Positions 44,944 through 55,078 of a stretch of 64,000 nt of DNA are shown here, piece after piece. Under the pieces are notes generated by a model. The model ran no database searches. It saw nothing but the letters and a program-made list of their open reading frames with translations, and was not told where the DNA came from. The translations under genes and the position numbers were made by a program. Numbering within the stretch: position 1 is the first letter of the stretch; each line of letters starts with the position of its first letter. Origin of the DNA: Lachnospiraceae bacterium (GTDB lineage: Bacteria > Bacillota > Clostridia > Lachnospirales > Lachnospiraceae); the NCBI GenBank assembly GCA_024698075.1, contig JAILRP010000005.1:1-64000 (forward strand), read 5' to 3'.

Positions 44944-46152
44944 TCAGTCATTCGGGGCATCTGCAGGATCGATGTCCTCTGCAGGGCTGCTATCCTCTGC
45001 GGTTTTTTCCGCCCTTTCTTCAAGCAGGTTCATGAGAGTGTCCGCGGCCGTCACGGCGGGTGCTTTCTTCAGCCTGCGTATCCAAAGGCTCTGGATCACA
45101 TAAGCCAGCAGGTACATATCCGCCGCTATCCCTACGAGCGTTCCGATGACCGGGATCATCCTTACGGCTTCAAGAACCGCTATGCCGATAAGTGCCGACA
45201 GGAAAACATTCATCTTCGGGAACACGAGCCGTGAAAGTGATGCTCCGGCAAATGCCAGTCCTGCGCATATGAGCATGATATATGCAAGGAGCAGAAGTCC
45301 TCCCGCAGGTGCGAGTATCCGTGTTACGAACATGATGAGAACGGCGAGCGGAATGCACATCCATCCGATTATGCCGCTTGCCACCATGGCACCTGTCCTG
45401 GTCTTCATGAACTGCGTTGCCCTCGTCAGATGGTCGGAGAACAGCCAGCACAGGATCATTCCGAAGGCGGACATTGCGATGATCCAGTAAATGCACCTTA
45501 CTATCTTCTTCAGTACCTTCATTCCGAACGAAACGGCTGCATCAGCTTCATCCGTCTGAAGTTCAAAGCTGTAATCACCCGTATCGGCTCCGTCGGCAAT
45601 GTCAGGCTCGTTCGCGCTCTTAACGCTTAAGGAGCCTGATACCTTGGCATCCTCACCGATCTCGACAAACTCGGCATCGATCTCGACATCCCCGTCTACC
45701 CTGCCGTTGAATATGACTTTGTTTCCGCCGGCCATGAACGCCTTTGCCTTTCCTTCGAAAGTCACCGTGTTCGCGGCAATATATACACCGTTTGCACTGC
45801 AGTCACCTTCTATGCTTGCCGTATTGGCTGCCACGAATATGTTTCCTTTTACGTCGGTATCTTTTATGATGACCGTCTCACCGGCAGCAAAAAGGCTCTC
45901 ACCGATCTTCGCACCGTATGTTGTTACCTGGCGTCCCGCAGCATACACCGAGCCTTTGGCCTTTGAGTCTTCAATGTCAACCTGACCTCCTGCCGCAAAG
46001 CCTCCGAAGAAAGAATCCGGAAGCGTCACCGTATCGCCCGATGCAAACACGTTGTCCGCACTGTCGGTCTCAGCATCGGCGGCAAGTGCGGGAACACAGG
46101 CGGCCGCAGCAATGAGCAGCGCAGCAAATAATACAGTGATCTTCTTTTTCAT
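44944..46152 (-). CDS. Secreted/membrane polymer-forming (bactofilin-like) protein
   Basis: 402 residues from the ATG at 46152. A signal peptide (about 1-25, ending ALA) leads to a right-handed beta-helix of about 150 residues made of short repeats (GGFAAGGQVDIEDSKAKGS, AAGETVIIKDTDVKGNIFV, GGNKVIFNGRVDGDVEID). Four membrane helices follow (about 240-365), then an acidic tail. The combination is that of the polymer-forming membrane proteins found widely in Firmicutes, in which the bactofilin-like part lies outside the cell. No function is established. Confidence 0.85.
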   Translation of the reverse strand: MKKKITVLFAALLIAAAACVPALAADAETDSADNVFASGDTVTLPDSFFGGFAAGGQVDIEDSKAKGSVYAAGRQVTTYGAKIGESLFAAGETVIIKDTDVKGNIFVAANTASIEGDCSANGVYIAANTVTFEGKAKAFMAGGNKVIFNGRVDGDVEIDAEFVEIGEDAKVSGSLSVKSANEPDIADGADTGDYSFELQTDEADAAVSFGMKVLKKIVRCIYWIIAMSAFGMILCWLFSDHLTRATQFMKTRTGAMVASGIIGWMCIPLAVLIMFVTRILAPAGGLLLLAYIMLICAGLAFAGASLSRLVFPKMNVFLSALIGIAVLEAVRMIPVIGTLVGIAADMYLLAYVIQSLWIRRLKKAPAVTAADTLMNLLEERAEKTAEDSSPAEDIDPADAPND

Positions 46153-46243
46153 CAATATCATCTCCTCATAACAATGTTGTAAAAATGCTGCTAATATAAT
46201 ACAGATTGGTTCTGATTTTTTCAAGTACATCCCGGCCATTTTA

Positions 46244-46272
46244 TTGACAAAGAAAACCCCATTTAATAGAAT
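46244..46272 (+). promoter_or_regulatory. Promoter for a likely leaderless hybrid kinase mRNA
   Basis: TTGACA and TAGAAT are separated by 17 bases. The -10 box ends only 6 bases before ATG 46279, so transcription should begin at or next to the start codon. There is no ribosome site. Confidence 0.7.
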
Positions 46273-46278
46273 GAAAAA

Positions 46279-49200
46279 ATGAACATAGAAGCTGTTGAAA
46301 ACATCGTAATGCTAATCGCAGTCATAGCCGTGCTGCTCGGATGCCTCTTCCGTTACATCGATGTTCCGCGCAGAGGCTATCTGTTTCTGTGCATTTCTTT
46401 TCTTGCACATCTTCTGAGTGACTACTACTGGGCCACATATACCCTTGTAATGAAGAGCAATCCGGAAGTGTCGGAGCTCATAGCGTACTTCGGATGGAAC
46501 GTCAGCTATCTGTTCCTTATTTTTGCCGCGCGGAGCATGCAGGACTATAAGGCAAGGCGCTTCTTCAATCCGCTGATGCTGCTCCCCATACCGCTCAACA
46601 TCTTTCAGTTCTGGCTCTATATCCAGTACGGGGGCTACTTCAACAATACCTGGGCGCTTGTCACGCTGACGGCTGCCGCGGTCATCTGCATCCAGTCGCT
46701 TACATATTATATGAAAACAAGGAATGGCGGCGGGCATTTCCCATATGTCCACACCGTGATCCTCGTATACATCGCTGCCGAATACGGCATGTGGACCTCC
46801 TCATGCTTCGACTGGCCCGGCGATGCATACAACCCGTATTATTATTTTGAGTTCATCACCTACCTTGCATGCGTGATAATGCCGATCGCCGCCGCAAAAG
46901 ACTATGGCCTGTGGGGACTTAAGGTTCCCGAAAAAAGTGCCGGCGACTTAAGATTCCAGTTCAGGATCCAGATCATAGTGTCTTTCATCATCCTCGGCGG
47001 CTGCGCCGCAGGATACTATCTTGCGGTCTGGACCAAGAATGCGATACCGGCGGGAATAGACGTCGGCATCTACCGCCTCATAGCCATAATGCTCTTCATG
47101 CTTTCCATCTTCATGTCCCTCCTGGTCCTCGGAACGCTTTACCTCATAACCGTCCGCTACAGGAATGCCATCGGGGAGCATCCCACTGACCCTGACAGCC
47201 GGAGGAACCGGTTCAATCTGATATTCACTATACTCATCACTTTAGGCCTGATGATATTTTCGGTCATATACAATTCCCGCCTTTTCTATGACGTCTCGGT
47301 GACAAGGCTGTATGAAGCCGGCTCGGACAAGGCCGCATCAACCGCAAACAGCCTGGAAAACTATCTCGCGGTAGCAAGATCGACACTCGATGTCACAGCC
47401 GACACGATAGACATGATGTTGCTTACCGGGGAGCCTCAGGATAAGGTGCTCAGTTACCTCACCGAACAGACGCAGCGCCGGAAAATGGAATTTGATGAGA
47501 ACTTTACCGGAATATACGGAACGATACGGGGCGAATACATGGACGGTTCCGGATGGGAGCCTCCCGAAGGCTACGATCCGGCCGGGCGTGACTGGTATAA
47601 CATCTCCGTCAATGCCGGAGGCCGCACAGTCATCGTTCCTCCATACATCGATGCCCAGACCCATTCCGTTGTCCTCACGATAACCCGCCTTCTGTCCGTC
47701 AAAAATCCCGGGCTTCAGAACACCGTATCCCTCGATGTCCTGACCGGGCACATACAGGACGTCATAGAAAATGTCGATCTCAGCGGCAAAGGATATGCGA
47801 TGATCTCCGACCGCGACGGAAGGATAGTCGCACACCGCGATCCGATGATGAACGGTGAAAACATCAGGGACGTTCTCTCGGAGAGCCTTTCACAAAGCCT
47901 CAAGGATCCCGGAACATTGCAGCACGGGATCGCAAGTGACAATGAGAACACACTGTTCATAAGCCCGATCATGGACCAGTGGTATGTGCTTGTCGTCGTC
48001 AGCAACAGCGAACTCTTTGCGGACATCCGTTCGCAGGTAGTCGTCAATATCTTCGTTTCGCTCATAATATTCGGACTGATCACAGGCTTCTACTATTTTG
48101 GCTACAAGAACGAGCAGGCATACAGCCGCAAGGTCGAGGAAATGCGTACCGGAAGGCAGAAGCAGGAATATGAAGCAGAAGTGCTGAAGCTTGAAAAGCT
48201 TGCGGCGGACGAGGCAAACAAAGCCAAGAGCAGTTTCCTTGCCGACATGTCGCACGAGATACGCACGCCCATAAACGCCATACTCGGCATGAACGAGATG
48301 ATCATGCGCAAGACCGGCGAGGACGATGTGCTCGAATACTCCAAAAACATCAAGAGTGCCGGCCACAACCTGCTCATGCTCATTAACAGCATACTTGATT
48401 TTTCAAAGATCGAGGACGGCAAGATGGAAATACTGCCGGTACGCTACAGCCTCGCGTCGCTCATAAATTATCTCGTCAATTCCGTAAAGGAGAGAATGAA
48501 AGCCAAGTCCCTTGCGTTCAACGTCGACATAGACCCCACCCTTCCGTCGGAACTGTATGGAGATGACGTCAGGGTAGACCAGGTCATCGTGAACCTCCTT
48601 ACAAATGCCGCCAAATATACGCATGAGGGGTCCGTCACTCTTACCGTTTCCGGAAAAGAGCGGAAGGATGACATGATCCTTCTGTACGTGGAAGTCAGGG
48701 ATACGGGGATCGGAATAAAAGAGGATGACATGGAGCGCCTGTTCGAATCGTTCGAGCGTCTTGATGTGATCCGTAACCGTAATATCGAAGGTACCGGGCT
48801 GGGGCTTTCCATAGTCACGAAGCTCCTGTACCTTATGGGAAGCGCGCTCAAGGTTCAGAGCACATACGGCGAGGGATCGGTCTTCTCTTTCGAACTGTGG
48901 CAGAAGGTCGAAAATGAAGAACCCATAGGAGGCTTTACGGCAAGTTCACCGGCCGACATAAAAACCAGTTCCTACAGGGAATCCTTCCATGCAGCCGGTG
49001 CACGGGTACTTATCGTTGACGATACAAATATGAACCTCATGGTCGCGGAAAACCTTCTTAAGGACACACAGATAATAACGGATACGGCAGAGAGCGGCCA
49101 GGCTGCACTTGACCTTTGCGCAGAATACAAATATGACGTCATACTCCTCGACCAGCGCATGCCCGGCATGGACGGCACGCAGACGCTTTCTGCAATACGT

Positions 49201-49860
49201 GCCCAGACCGGCGGCAAAAATACCGCAACGCCTGCAGTCTGCCTCACCGCGGATGCGATAAGGGGAGCAAAGGAGCGGTATCTTTCGGAAGGATTTTCGG
49301 ACTATCTTGCCAAGCCCGTTGAGGGCCACGAGCTCGAAAAAATGATGCTCCGCTATATACCGAAAGAAAAGGTGGAATTTGTCGGCAGTGCTGCCTTAAG
49401 TGACGTGCCCAGTAAAGATTCCGGGGCGGGCAGCAGCGCAGCATCCGCTTCTGACTTTGTGAAGAAGCTTTCCGGGGCGGGAATTAATACCGCATCCGGC
49501 CTAAGGTACTGCCAGCAGGATGAAAATATCTACCGTTCCATCCTTATGGAATACCATTCGGATTCGAAGTCCAAGGCAGAGGATCTTCGCAGGTTCTTAT
49601 CCGGAAAAGACTGGGAAAACTATTCGATCATCATCCATTCGCTGAAGAGCACATCCAAAACGATAGGCGCAAATGAACTGTCACAGATCTGTGCGGAGCT
49701 TGAGGGCGCGGCCGACAGAGGCGATGAAGCCTCGATAGTAAAGGATCATGATAAGGCTATGGCGCTTTATGATGAAGTCTGCTCATATATCGCCGATGCT
49801 GTTGATGTGACGGACTATTCGGGAAGCGACGATGACATACTCGAATTCTCCCCGGACTGA
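46279..49860 (+). CDS. Hybrid histidine kinase with 7TM, Cache-like sensor, receiver and HPt domains
   Basis: 1193 residues. About seven membrane helices fill residues 10-295. A further helix at about 313-335 is followed by an extracellular Cache-like sensor (SLENYLAVARSTLDVTADTI, GYAMISDRDGRIVAHRDP), and a last helix lies near 580-600. HisKA has the acceptor His in FLADMSHEIRTPINA (about 657). The ATPase has NLLTNAAKYTHEG, DTGIGI and GTGLGLSIV. The receiver has LIVDDTNMN and Asp in ILLDQRMPGMDG. The HPt domain near the C-terminus has IIHSLKSTSKTIG. The relay can run inside one molecule from kinase to HPt; no output regulator is encoded nearby. It converges on the xylanase gene with 8 bases between stops. 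Confidence 0.94.
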   Translation: MNIEAVENIVMLIAVIAVLLGCLFRYIDVPRRGYLFLCISFLAHLLSDYYWATYTLVMKSNPEVSELIAYFGWNVSYLFLIFAARSMQDYKARRFFNPLMLLPIPLNIFQFWLYIQYGGYFNNTWALVTLTAAAVICIQSLTYYMKTRNGGGHFPYVHTVILVYIAAEYGMWTSSCFDWPGDAYNPYYYFEFITYLACVIMPIAAAKDYGLWGLKVPEKSAGDLRFQFRIQIIVSFIILGGCAAGYYLAVWTKNAIPAGIDVGIYRLIAIMLFMLSIFMSLLVLGTLYLITVRYRNAIGEHPTDPDSRRNRFNLIFTILITLGLMIFSVIYNSRLFYDVSVTRLYEAGSDKAASTANSLENYLAVARSTLDVTADTIDMMLLTGEPQDKVLSYLTEQTQRRKMEFDENFTGIYGTIRGEYMDGSGWEPPEGYDPAGRDWYNISVNAGGRTVIVPPYIDAQTHSVVLTITRLLSVKNPGLQNTVSLDVLTGHIQDVIENVDLSGKGYAMISDRDGRIVAHRDPMMNGENIRDVLSESLSQSLKDPGTLQHGIASDNENTLFISPIMDQWYVLVVVSNSELFADIRSQVVVNIFVSLIIFGLITGFYYFGYKNEQAYSRKVEEMRTGRQKQEYEAEVLKLEKLAADEANKAKSSFLADMSHEIRTPINAILGMNEMIMRKTGEDDVLEYSKNIKSAGHNLLMLINSILDFSKIEDGKMEILPVRYSLASLINYLVNSVKERMKAKSLAFNVDIDPTLPSELYGDDVRVDQVIVNLLTNAAKYTHEGSVTLTVSGKERKDDMILLYVEVRDTGIGIKEDDMERLFESFERLDVIRNRNIEGTGLGLSIVTKLLYLMGSALKVQSTYGEGSVFSFELWQKVENEEPIGGFTASSPADIKTSSYRESFHAAGARVLIVDDTNMNLMVAENLLKDTQIITDTAESGQAALDLCAEYKYDVILLDQRMPGMDGTQTLSAIRAQTGGKNTATPAVCLTADAIRGAKERYLSEGFSDYLAKPVEGHELEKMMLRYIPKEKVEFVGSAALSDVPSKDSGAGSSAASASDFVKKLSGAGINTASGLRYCQQDENIYRSILMEYHSDSKSKAEDLRRFLSGKDWENYSIIIHSLKSTSKTIGANELSQICAELEGAADRGDEASIVKDHDKAMALYDEVCSYIADAVDVTDYSGSDDDILEFSPD

Positions 49861-49868
49861 CAGGGATA

Positions 49869-51305
49869 TCATTCAGTCTCCTCTTCCATCCCAGATAATA
49901 CCGCAGGATCTGCGAACGCCCAGTACGCAGGCTTGGGACGGTAATCTTCGTCAAACGGGAGCGGACGCTTATCCGCCAGCCATGAATACTTGTCAGATGC
50001 TCCCCAGAAGGTTATCCCGGCAACACAGGCGCCAAGCTTTCGTTGTTCCTTCAGCACCTCATAAACCGTCCGGTAATATTTCCCCTGTCTTATGAATTCC
50101 TTCGGAAGCCCTTCGTCCGAGCCGTCATAGAACATGCTCGGCTTGACGTCAAGCTCTGTTATCATGACTTTCCCTGCAAGGGCGGCATACTCTGCCACGG
50201 CATCCGCTATCTGCTCACCGGCAGGCGCATTGACCGAATAATGCCCCTGCATTCCGAACCCGTCAAGCCTTGTGCCCTCCGCAGACTTCACTTCGGTAAT
50301 CAGGTTCATGATCCCCTTCATCTTGGTCTTATCGCATTCGTTGTAGTCATTGTAATAAAGGTCCAGTCCGGCAGGTGCATATTTATTGGCATACCTGAAT
50401 GCATTTACGATATATTCACTGCTGCCGTATACCTTCCACCAGCTTGATTTTGAACTGTGGACCGGGTCTGAGAGCGAATCGCTGCCGCTCTCGATGTCGC
50501 TTCTGTACATGCCTCCGCGGTCGCTTACGGCTTCATTGACAACATCCCACCCATAGAACATCCCCTCGTATCTGCTGCCTTCTGAAGTGTAATGCGTGAG
50601 CACGCTTTTTATGTACCACTCAAGGCGCCTGTCCATTTCCTCTTTGGAAACATAAGGCGCTGCGGCATCATATCCTTCATGGAAAAACCACTCCGGAGTC
50701 TGTGAATGCCAAACGAGAACGTGTCCCCTTGCCCTTATGGCCTTACCGGGATTGCTGCCGTTCCATTCGAGTATTCTGTCAAGTATCGCATCCGCCCTTG
50801 AAAAATCAAGTTCCGGAACAGATATGACGCTGCCGCCAAGCTCCTCATCATGGATGCTCCCGCTCTTCGGGGCATTGTTGCTGTATCCGAAGAGAGCATC
50901 GGGCTTAAGTTCGTTTTCTAGCGTGACAGCATTGAAGTGCTTCCGTATAAGCTCAAGAAAGCGTTCATCGCCCATACACTGCGTGCCTATGCAGGCAGCA
51001 CATATGCTGTCAGCCCCGAGTCCGGAGTCTGATGCAACGATATCACGAAGCGCAGGGATGTCTTCCTCCGCGTCCGCTTCTTCTCCGGCTGTATCTGCAT
51101 CTTCTGCCGCTTCTTTTTCATCCTCATCTGCATCTGAAGCAGCATCTCCTGGACCGTTTCCTTCCGATGTTACGGTTTCGTCCGCATGTCCCGTCTGAGG
51201 TCCTTCCGACATGACCGGCACGGATGCATACGAACATCCCGAAAGTGCGAGCATGGCTGCCGCCAAAATACAGAGTATAGATCTGAGTGAATTCTTCTTT
51301 TTCAT
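49869..51305 (-). CDS. GH10 endo-1,4-beta-xylanase lipoprotein
   Basis: 478 residues from ATG 51305. The signal peptide ends in lipobox LALSGC (about 20), so it is anchored to the membrane. An Asp/Glu-rich linker (about 30-80) precedes one GH10 catalytic domain. The acid/base Glu is in GWDVVNEAVSD and the nucleophile Glu is in VMITELDVKP; RARGHVLVWHSQTPEWFF is also typical. It hydrolyses xylan backbone. There is no carbohydrate-binding module. A TATAAT box ends 7 bases before the ATG and no ribosome site is present, so the mRNA may be leaderless. A longer frame upstream is discarded for lack of initiation signals. Confidence 0.92.
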   Translation of the reverse strand: MKKKNSLRSILCILAAAMLALSGCSYASVPVMSEGPQTGHADETVTSEGNGPGDAASDADEDEKEAAEDADTAGEEADAEEDIPALRDIVASDSGLGADSICAACIGTQCMGDERFLELIRKHFNAVTLENELKPDALFGYSNNAPKSGSIHDEELGGSVISVPELDFSRADAILDRILEWNGSNPGKAIRARGHVLVWHSQTPEWFFHEGYDAAAPYVSKEEMDRRLEWYIKSVLTHYTSEGSRYEGMFYGWDVVNEAVSDRGGMYRSDIESGSDSLSDPVHSSKSSWWKVYGSSEYIVNAFRYANKYAPAGLDLYYNDYNECDKTKMKGIMNLITEVKSAEGTRLDGFGMQGHYSVNAPAGEQIADAVAEYAALAGKVMITELDVKPSMFYDGSDEGLPKEFIRQGKYYRTVYEVLKEQRKLGACVAGITFWGASDKYSWLADKRPLPFDEDYRPKPAYWAFADPAVLSGMEEETE

Positions 51306-51312
51306 AAAGAGC

Positions 51313-51318
51313 ATTATA
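51313..51318 (-). promoter_or_regulatory. -10 box of the xylanase gene
   Basis: A perfect TATAAT on the minus strand lies 7 bases before ATG 51305. The -35 region is poor (TTAAAA at 17 bases). Activation by a regulator, as expected for a xylanase, would fit a weak -35 box. Confidence 0.5.
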
Positions 51319-51329
51319 ACAGATTTTGA

Positions 51330-51358
51330 TTGACTTTTTAAACGGAGGGTTATATATT
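51330..51358 (+). promoter_or_regulatory. Promoter of purA
   Basis: TTGACT and TATATT are separated by 17 bases. The -35 box lies directly behind the xylanase promoter, so the two divergent promoters share about 45 bases. Confidence 0.7.
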
Positions 51359-51372
51359 TTCTTTTGGGCAAC

Positions 51373-51436
51373 GGTGTCATAGTTTATTCATGGCACCTAA
51401 TTTTATGTCCGAAGCCTGCCGGATTGGCGGGTTTTT
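51373..51436 (+). promoter_or_regulatory. Attenuator-like leader of purA
   Basis: In the untranslated leader of about 105 bases, GGTGTCAT pairs with ATGGCACC (51373-51397, one G-U). After 17 bases, CCTGCC pairs with GGCGGG around GGATT and is followed by TTTTT (51415-51436). The second hairpin is a small intrinsic terminator located before purA, as expected for attenuation or a riboswitch. I could not match it to a known aptamer. Confidence 0.5.
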
Positions 51437-51471
51437 GACGGGATAAGAGATAAATTACGGAGGTATGCCAA

Positions 51472-52764
51472 ATGGTTAAAGCAGTTGTCGGTGCCAACTG
51501 GGGTGATGAGGGAAAGGGCAAGATCACTGATATGCTCGCCCAGAAGGCTGATGTTGTCGTAAGGTTCCAGGGTGGCGCCAATGCCGGACATACGATCAAG
51601 AACAAGTACGGAAAGTTCGCACTTCATACCCTTCCGTCCGGAGTGTTCAACGAGAACACCGTCAATGTGATCGGAAACGGCGTAGCACTTAACATACCGA
51701 TACTGATGGGCGAGATCGACAATATCGTTTCAAAGGGCGTTCCCAAGCCGATAATACTCATCTCCGAGAGGGCGCAGCTGATAATGCCATATCATATCAA
51801 GTTTGATGAATATGAAGAAGAACGCCTGGCCGGAAAGTCATTCGGTTCGACCAAATCGGGGATCGCTCCGTTCTACTCCGACAAATTTGCAAAGATCGGA
51901 TTCCAGGTAAGCGACCTTTGGGACAGCGAGGAAAACCTCCGTGATAAGATCGAAAGCGTTTCGGTACAGAAGAACGTGCTGCTTGAGCATCTGTACCACA
52001 AGCCCCCGATCGATGCGGATGAGACATATGATACTCTCATGAAGTATAAGGATATGATCGCGCCTTACGTATGTGATGTTTTCTCATACCTGCGCGATGC
52101 GATCCGTGACGGGAAAACGATACTCCTTGAGGGCCAGCTCGGGACCCTTAAGGACTGTGACCACGGGATATATCCGATGGTGACATCTTCAAACACAATA
52201 GCGGCATACGGTGCTGTCGGATGCGGCATCCCGCCTTATGAGATAAAGCAGGTCATATCCGTATGCAAGGCCTACTCATCGGCGGTAGGGGCCGGAGAAT
52301 TCGTAAGCGAGATACATGATGAGGCGGTCGCGGACGAGCTTCGGCGCCGCGGAGGTGACGGCGGCGAATACGGTGCCACTACCGGACGCCCGAGGAGAAT
52401 GGGATGGTTCGACTGCGTTGCGTCAAAATACGGCTGTGCGCTTCAGGGTACTACCGATGTTGCTTTCACGGTCCTCGATGTGCTCGGCTATCTTGACGAG
52501 ATACCTGTGTGCACCGGATATGAGATCGGCGGTGAGGTCACGACTCAGTTCCCCGTAACGAGGCTTCTGCATGATGCCAAGCCGGTATATGAAGTCCTTC
52601 CCGGATGGAAATGCGACATATCGGGAATACGCGAATATGACAAGCTTCCCGAAAACTGCAGAAAGTATATCGAATTCATCGAAAAGAAGATCGGATATCC
52701 GATAACGATGATCAGCAACGGTCCTTCAAGGGACGACATCATATATAGGAATCCCAGAAACTAG
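51472..52764 (+). CDS. purA: Adenylosuccinate synthetase
   Basis: 430 residues. It converts IMP and aspartate to adenylosuccinate with GTP. Motifs are GANWGDEGKGKITDMLA, the P-loop region, QGGANAGHTIKN, LLEGQLGTLKD, TTGRPRRMGWFDC and MISNGPSRDD. The start follows TTACGGAGGTATGCCAA. It supplies substrate to PurB, which is encoded at 30988-32439 on the other strand. Confidence 0.97.
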   Translation: MVKAVVGANWGDEGKGKITDMLAQKADVVVRFQGGANAGHTIKNKYGKFALHTLPSGVFNENTVNVIGNGVALNIPILMGEIDNIVSKGVPKPIILISERAQLIMPYHIKFDEYEEERLAGKSFGSTKSGIAPFYSDKFAKIGFQVSDLWDSEENLRDKIESVSVQKNVLLEHLYHKPPIDADETYDTLMKYKDMIAPYVCDVFSYLRDAIRDGKTILLEGQLGTLKDCDHGIYPMVTSSNTIAAYGAVGCGIPPYEIKQVISVCKAYSSAVGAGEFVSEIHDEAVADELRRRGGDGGEYGATTGRPRRMGWFDCVASKYGCALQGTTDVAFTVLDVLGYLDEIPVCTGYEIGGEVTTQFPVTRLLHDAKPVYEVLPGWKCDISGIREYDKLPENCRKYIEFIEKKIGYPITMISNGPSRDDIIYRNPRN

Positions 52765-52769
52765 GGCAC

Positions 52770-52797
52770 AAAAAAGGACGCGCGAGCGTCCTTTTTT
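52770..52797. terminator. Bidirectional terminator between purA and cysK
   Basis: AAAAAAGGACGC pairs with GCGTCCTTTTTT around GCGA. A and T runs on both sides serve both convergent genes. Confidence 0.92.
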
Positions 52798-52821
52798 ATT
52801 TCTGATGCCCTCTTTTACCTA

Positions 52822-53751
52822 TTACTCAAAGAGCGCTGTTGAATAATATCTGTCTCCGCTGTCGGGAAGAAGGGCCACAATGGTCTTGCCCTTGTTCTCC
52901 GGGCGTTTAGCAAGCTCAATGGCTCCGTAGAGTGCGGCACCGCTCGATATTCCGACGGATATGCCCTCCTTCTTGGCAAGGAGCTTTGCCGTATCAAATG
53001 CCGCCTGGTTCGGTGCCGTAAACACCTCGTCATATACTTTGGTATTGAGGACATCGGGAACAAACCCCGCGCCTATTCCCTGGATCTTGTGGGCACCGCT
53101 GACACCTTTTGATAATACCGGTGAATCCTCGGGCTCAAGAGCGATGACTTTTACCCCCGGATTTTTCTCCTTGAGGTATTCGCCCGTGCCTGTTACCGTT
53201 CCGCCGGTTCCGACGCCGGCTATGAAAATGTCTACCTTGCCGTCCGTATCGTTCCATATCTCGGGGCCCGTCGTCGCCTTATGAACCGCAGGGTTGGCAG
53301 GGTTGACGAACTGGCCGGGAATGAATGAATCCGGTATCTCTTTTGAGAGCTCCTCCGCTTTTGCGATGGCTCCCTTCATTCCCTTAGAGCCTTCCGTGAG
53401 CACGATCTCGGCTCCGTATGCTTTCAGGATGTTCCGGCGCTCAACGCTCATCGTCTCGGGCATCGTGAAGATCGCCCTGTAGCCTTTTGCCGCTGCGATC
53501 GATGCAAGGCCTATGCCTGTATTTCCGCTCGTAGGCTCTATGATGACCGATCCTTCCTTGAGAAGCCCCTTCTTTTCCGCATCTTCGATCATGGCGTTTG
53601 CGATCCTGTCCTTGACGGATCCTGCCGGATTGAAGTACTCGAGCTTAACGAGGACCGTGGCCTCAAGTCCGAGTTCCTTTTCAATGTTGGTCACCTCAAC
53701 GAGGGGTGTGTTTCCGATAAGTTCTACTGCGCTTTTATATATCTTTGACAT
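52822..53751 (-). CDS. cysK: Cysteine synthase (O-acetylserine sulfhydrylase)
   Basis: 309 residues, fold type II PLP enzyme that makes cysteine from O-acetylserine and sulfide. The PLP lysine is in [13 protein letters not shown], with [12 protein letters not shown], a phosphate-binding [10 protein letters not shown], and the C-terminal SSGAALYGA. It starts behind AAAGGAAGGACATACC, 35 bases after metY, so it is controlled with metY by the leader upstream. Confidence 0.96.
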   Translation of the reverse strand: MSKIYKSAVELIGNTPLVEVTNIEKELGLEATVLVKLEYFNPAGSVKDRIANAMIEDAEKKGLLKEGSVIIEPTSGNTGIGLASIAAAKGYRAIFTMPETMSVERRNILKAYGAEIVLTEGSKGMKGAIAKAEELSKEIPDSFIPGQFVNPANPAVHKATTGPEIWNDTDGKVDIFIAGVGTGGTVTGTGEYLKEKNPGVKVIALEPEDSPVLSKGVSGAHKIQGIGAGFVPDVLNTKVYDEVFTAPNQAAFDTAKLLAKKEGISVGISSGAALYGAIELAKRPENKGKTIVALLPDSGDRYYSTALFE

Positions 53752-53786
53752 GGTATGTCCTTCCTTTCTTTATCCGTAAGATTATT

Positions 53787-55064
53787 TCAGGCATTAAATG
53801 CGTTGTCAAGGTCAGCGATTATATCATCGATATGCTCCGTACCGATTGAAAGACGTATCGTGCCTTCGTTTATGTTCTGGTCACGAAGCTCCTCCTCCGA
53901 AAGCTGGGAGTGTGTCGTGGAGGCCGGGTGTATTACAAGGCTCTTGACGTCAGCCACGTTGGCGAGCAGCGAGAATATCTTGAGGTTGTCGATGAACTTC
54001 CATGCCTCATCGCGTCCGCCCTTTATGTCAAACGTGAATATCGATCCGCCCCCGTTGGGGAAATACTTCTCATACAGTGCGTGGTCCGGATGGTCGGGAA
54101 GCAGCGGGTGGTTGACTTTTGCAACCTTGGGATGCTTCGCAAGATACTCGACTACCTTCTTCGTGTTCTCGACATGGCGCTCAAGCCGGAGCGAAAGCGT
54201 CTCAACACCCTGCAGGAGCAGGAATGCCGCGAAAGGCGAGATTGTTGCGCCGGTATCACGCAGGAGAATCGCACGGATGAATGTAACGAAAGCCGCGGGA
54301 CCTACCGCATCATAGAACGAAACTCCGTGGTAGCTCGGGTTTGCATCCGCGATGTTCGGATATTTGCCCGAAGCCTTCCAGTTGAACTTTCCGGACTCAA
54401 CGATGATGCCGCCGAGCGTCGTTCCATGGCCGCCGATGAACTTCGTCGCTGAATGAACCACAATGTCTGCACCGTGCTCGATGGGCCGGATCAGGAACGG
54501 TGTTCCGAAAGTATTGTCAACTACTACGGGAAGTCCGTGCTTATGTGCTATCTCAGCGATCGCGTCGATATCCGGGATGTCGCTGTTTGGATTGCCGAGC
54601 GTCTCAAGATATACGGCCCTTGTGTCGTCTTCTATCGCATCCTCAACCTCCTTAAGGTTGTGGGCGTCAACAAATGTCGTCCTGATCCCGTACTGGGGAA
54701 GCGTGTGTGCCAGAAGGTTGTAGCTTCCTCCGTATATGGTCTTCTGCGCCACGATATGGCCTCCGTTTGCGGCAAGCGCTTCGATCGTATATGTTATGGC
54801 GGCCGCACCGGATGCGAGCGCAAGCGCTGCGCTTCCTCCCTCGAGAGCCGCTATCCTCTTTTCGAGCACATCCTGTGTCGAATTGGTAAGCCTTCCGTAA
54901 ATGTTTCCGGCATCAGCAAGCCCGAAGCGGTCTGCCGCATGTTTGCTGTTCCTGAACACATATGATGTTGTCTGATATATCGGAACCGCTCTCGCATCCG
55001 TTGCCGGATCCGGTGATTCCTGTCCCACGTGAAGCTGCAGTGTCTCAAATCTGTAATCGCTCAT
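53787..55064 (-). CDS. metY: O-acetylhomoserine sulfhydrylase
   Basis: 425 residues, Cys/Met-metabolism PLP family. It forms homocysteine from O-acetylhomoserine and sulfide. Motifs are ETLQLHVGQESPDPATDARA, YGRLTNSTQDVLEKRIAALE, VDNTFGTPFLIRP and the PLP lysine in VVHSATKFIGGHGTTLGG. Length and sequence fit the long MetY form and not MetB/MetC. The start follows AAAGGAGAAAGATC. A 150-base leader with a short ORF, a hairpin and a palindromic operator precedes it. Confidence 0.95.
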   Translation of the reverse strand: MSDYRFETLQLHVGQESPDPATDARAVPIYQTTSYVFRNSKHAADRFGLADAGNIYGRLTNSTQDVLEKRIAALEGGSAALALASGAAAITYTIEALAANGGHIVAQKTIYGGSYNLLAHTLPQYGIRTTFVDAHNLKEVEDAIEDDTRAVYLETLGNPNSDIPDIDAIAEIAHKHGLPVVVDNTFGTPFLIRPIEHGADIVVHSATKFIGGHGTTLGGIIVESGKFNWKASGKYPNIADANPSYHGVSFYDAVGPAAFVTFIRAILLRDTGATISPFAAFLLLQGVETLSLRLERHVENTKKVVEYLAKHPKVAKVNHPLLPDHPDHALYEKYFPNGGGSIFTFDIKGGRDEAWKFIDNLKIFSLLANVADVKSLVIHPASTTHSQLSEEELRDQNINEGTIRLSIGTEHIDDIIADLDNAFNA

Positions 55065-55078
55065 GATCTTTCTCCTTT

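Noticed and set aside
49869..51380. Longer xylanase start at 51380
   Set aside because: It adds a basic non-signal stretch before the lipoprotein signal, overlaps the purA promoter and has no ribosome site.
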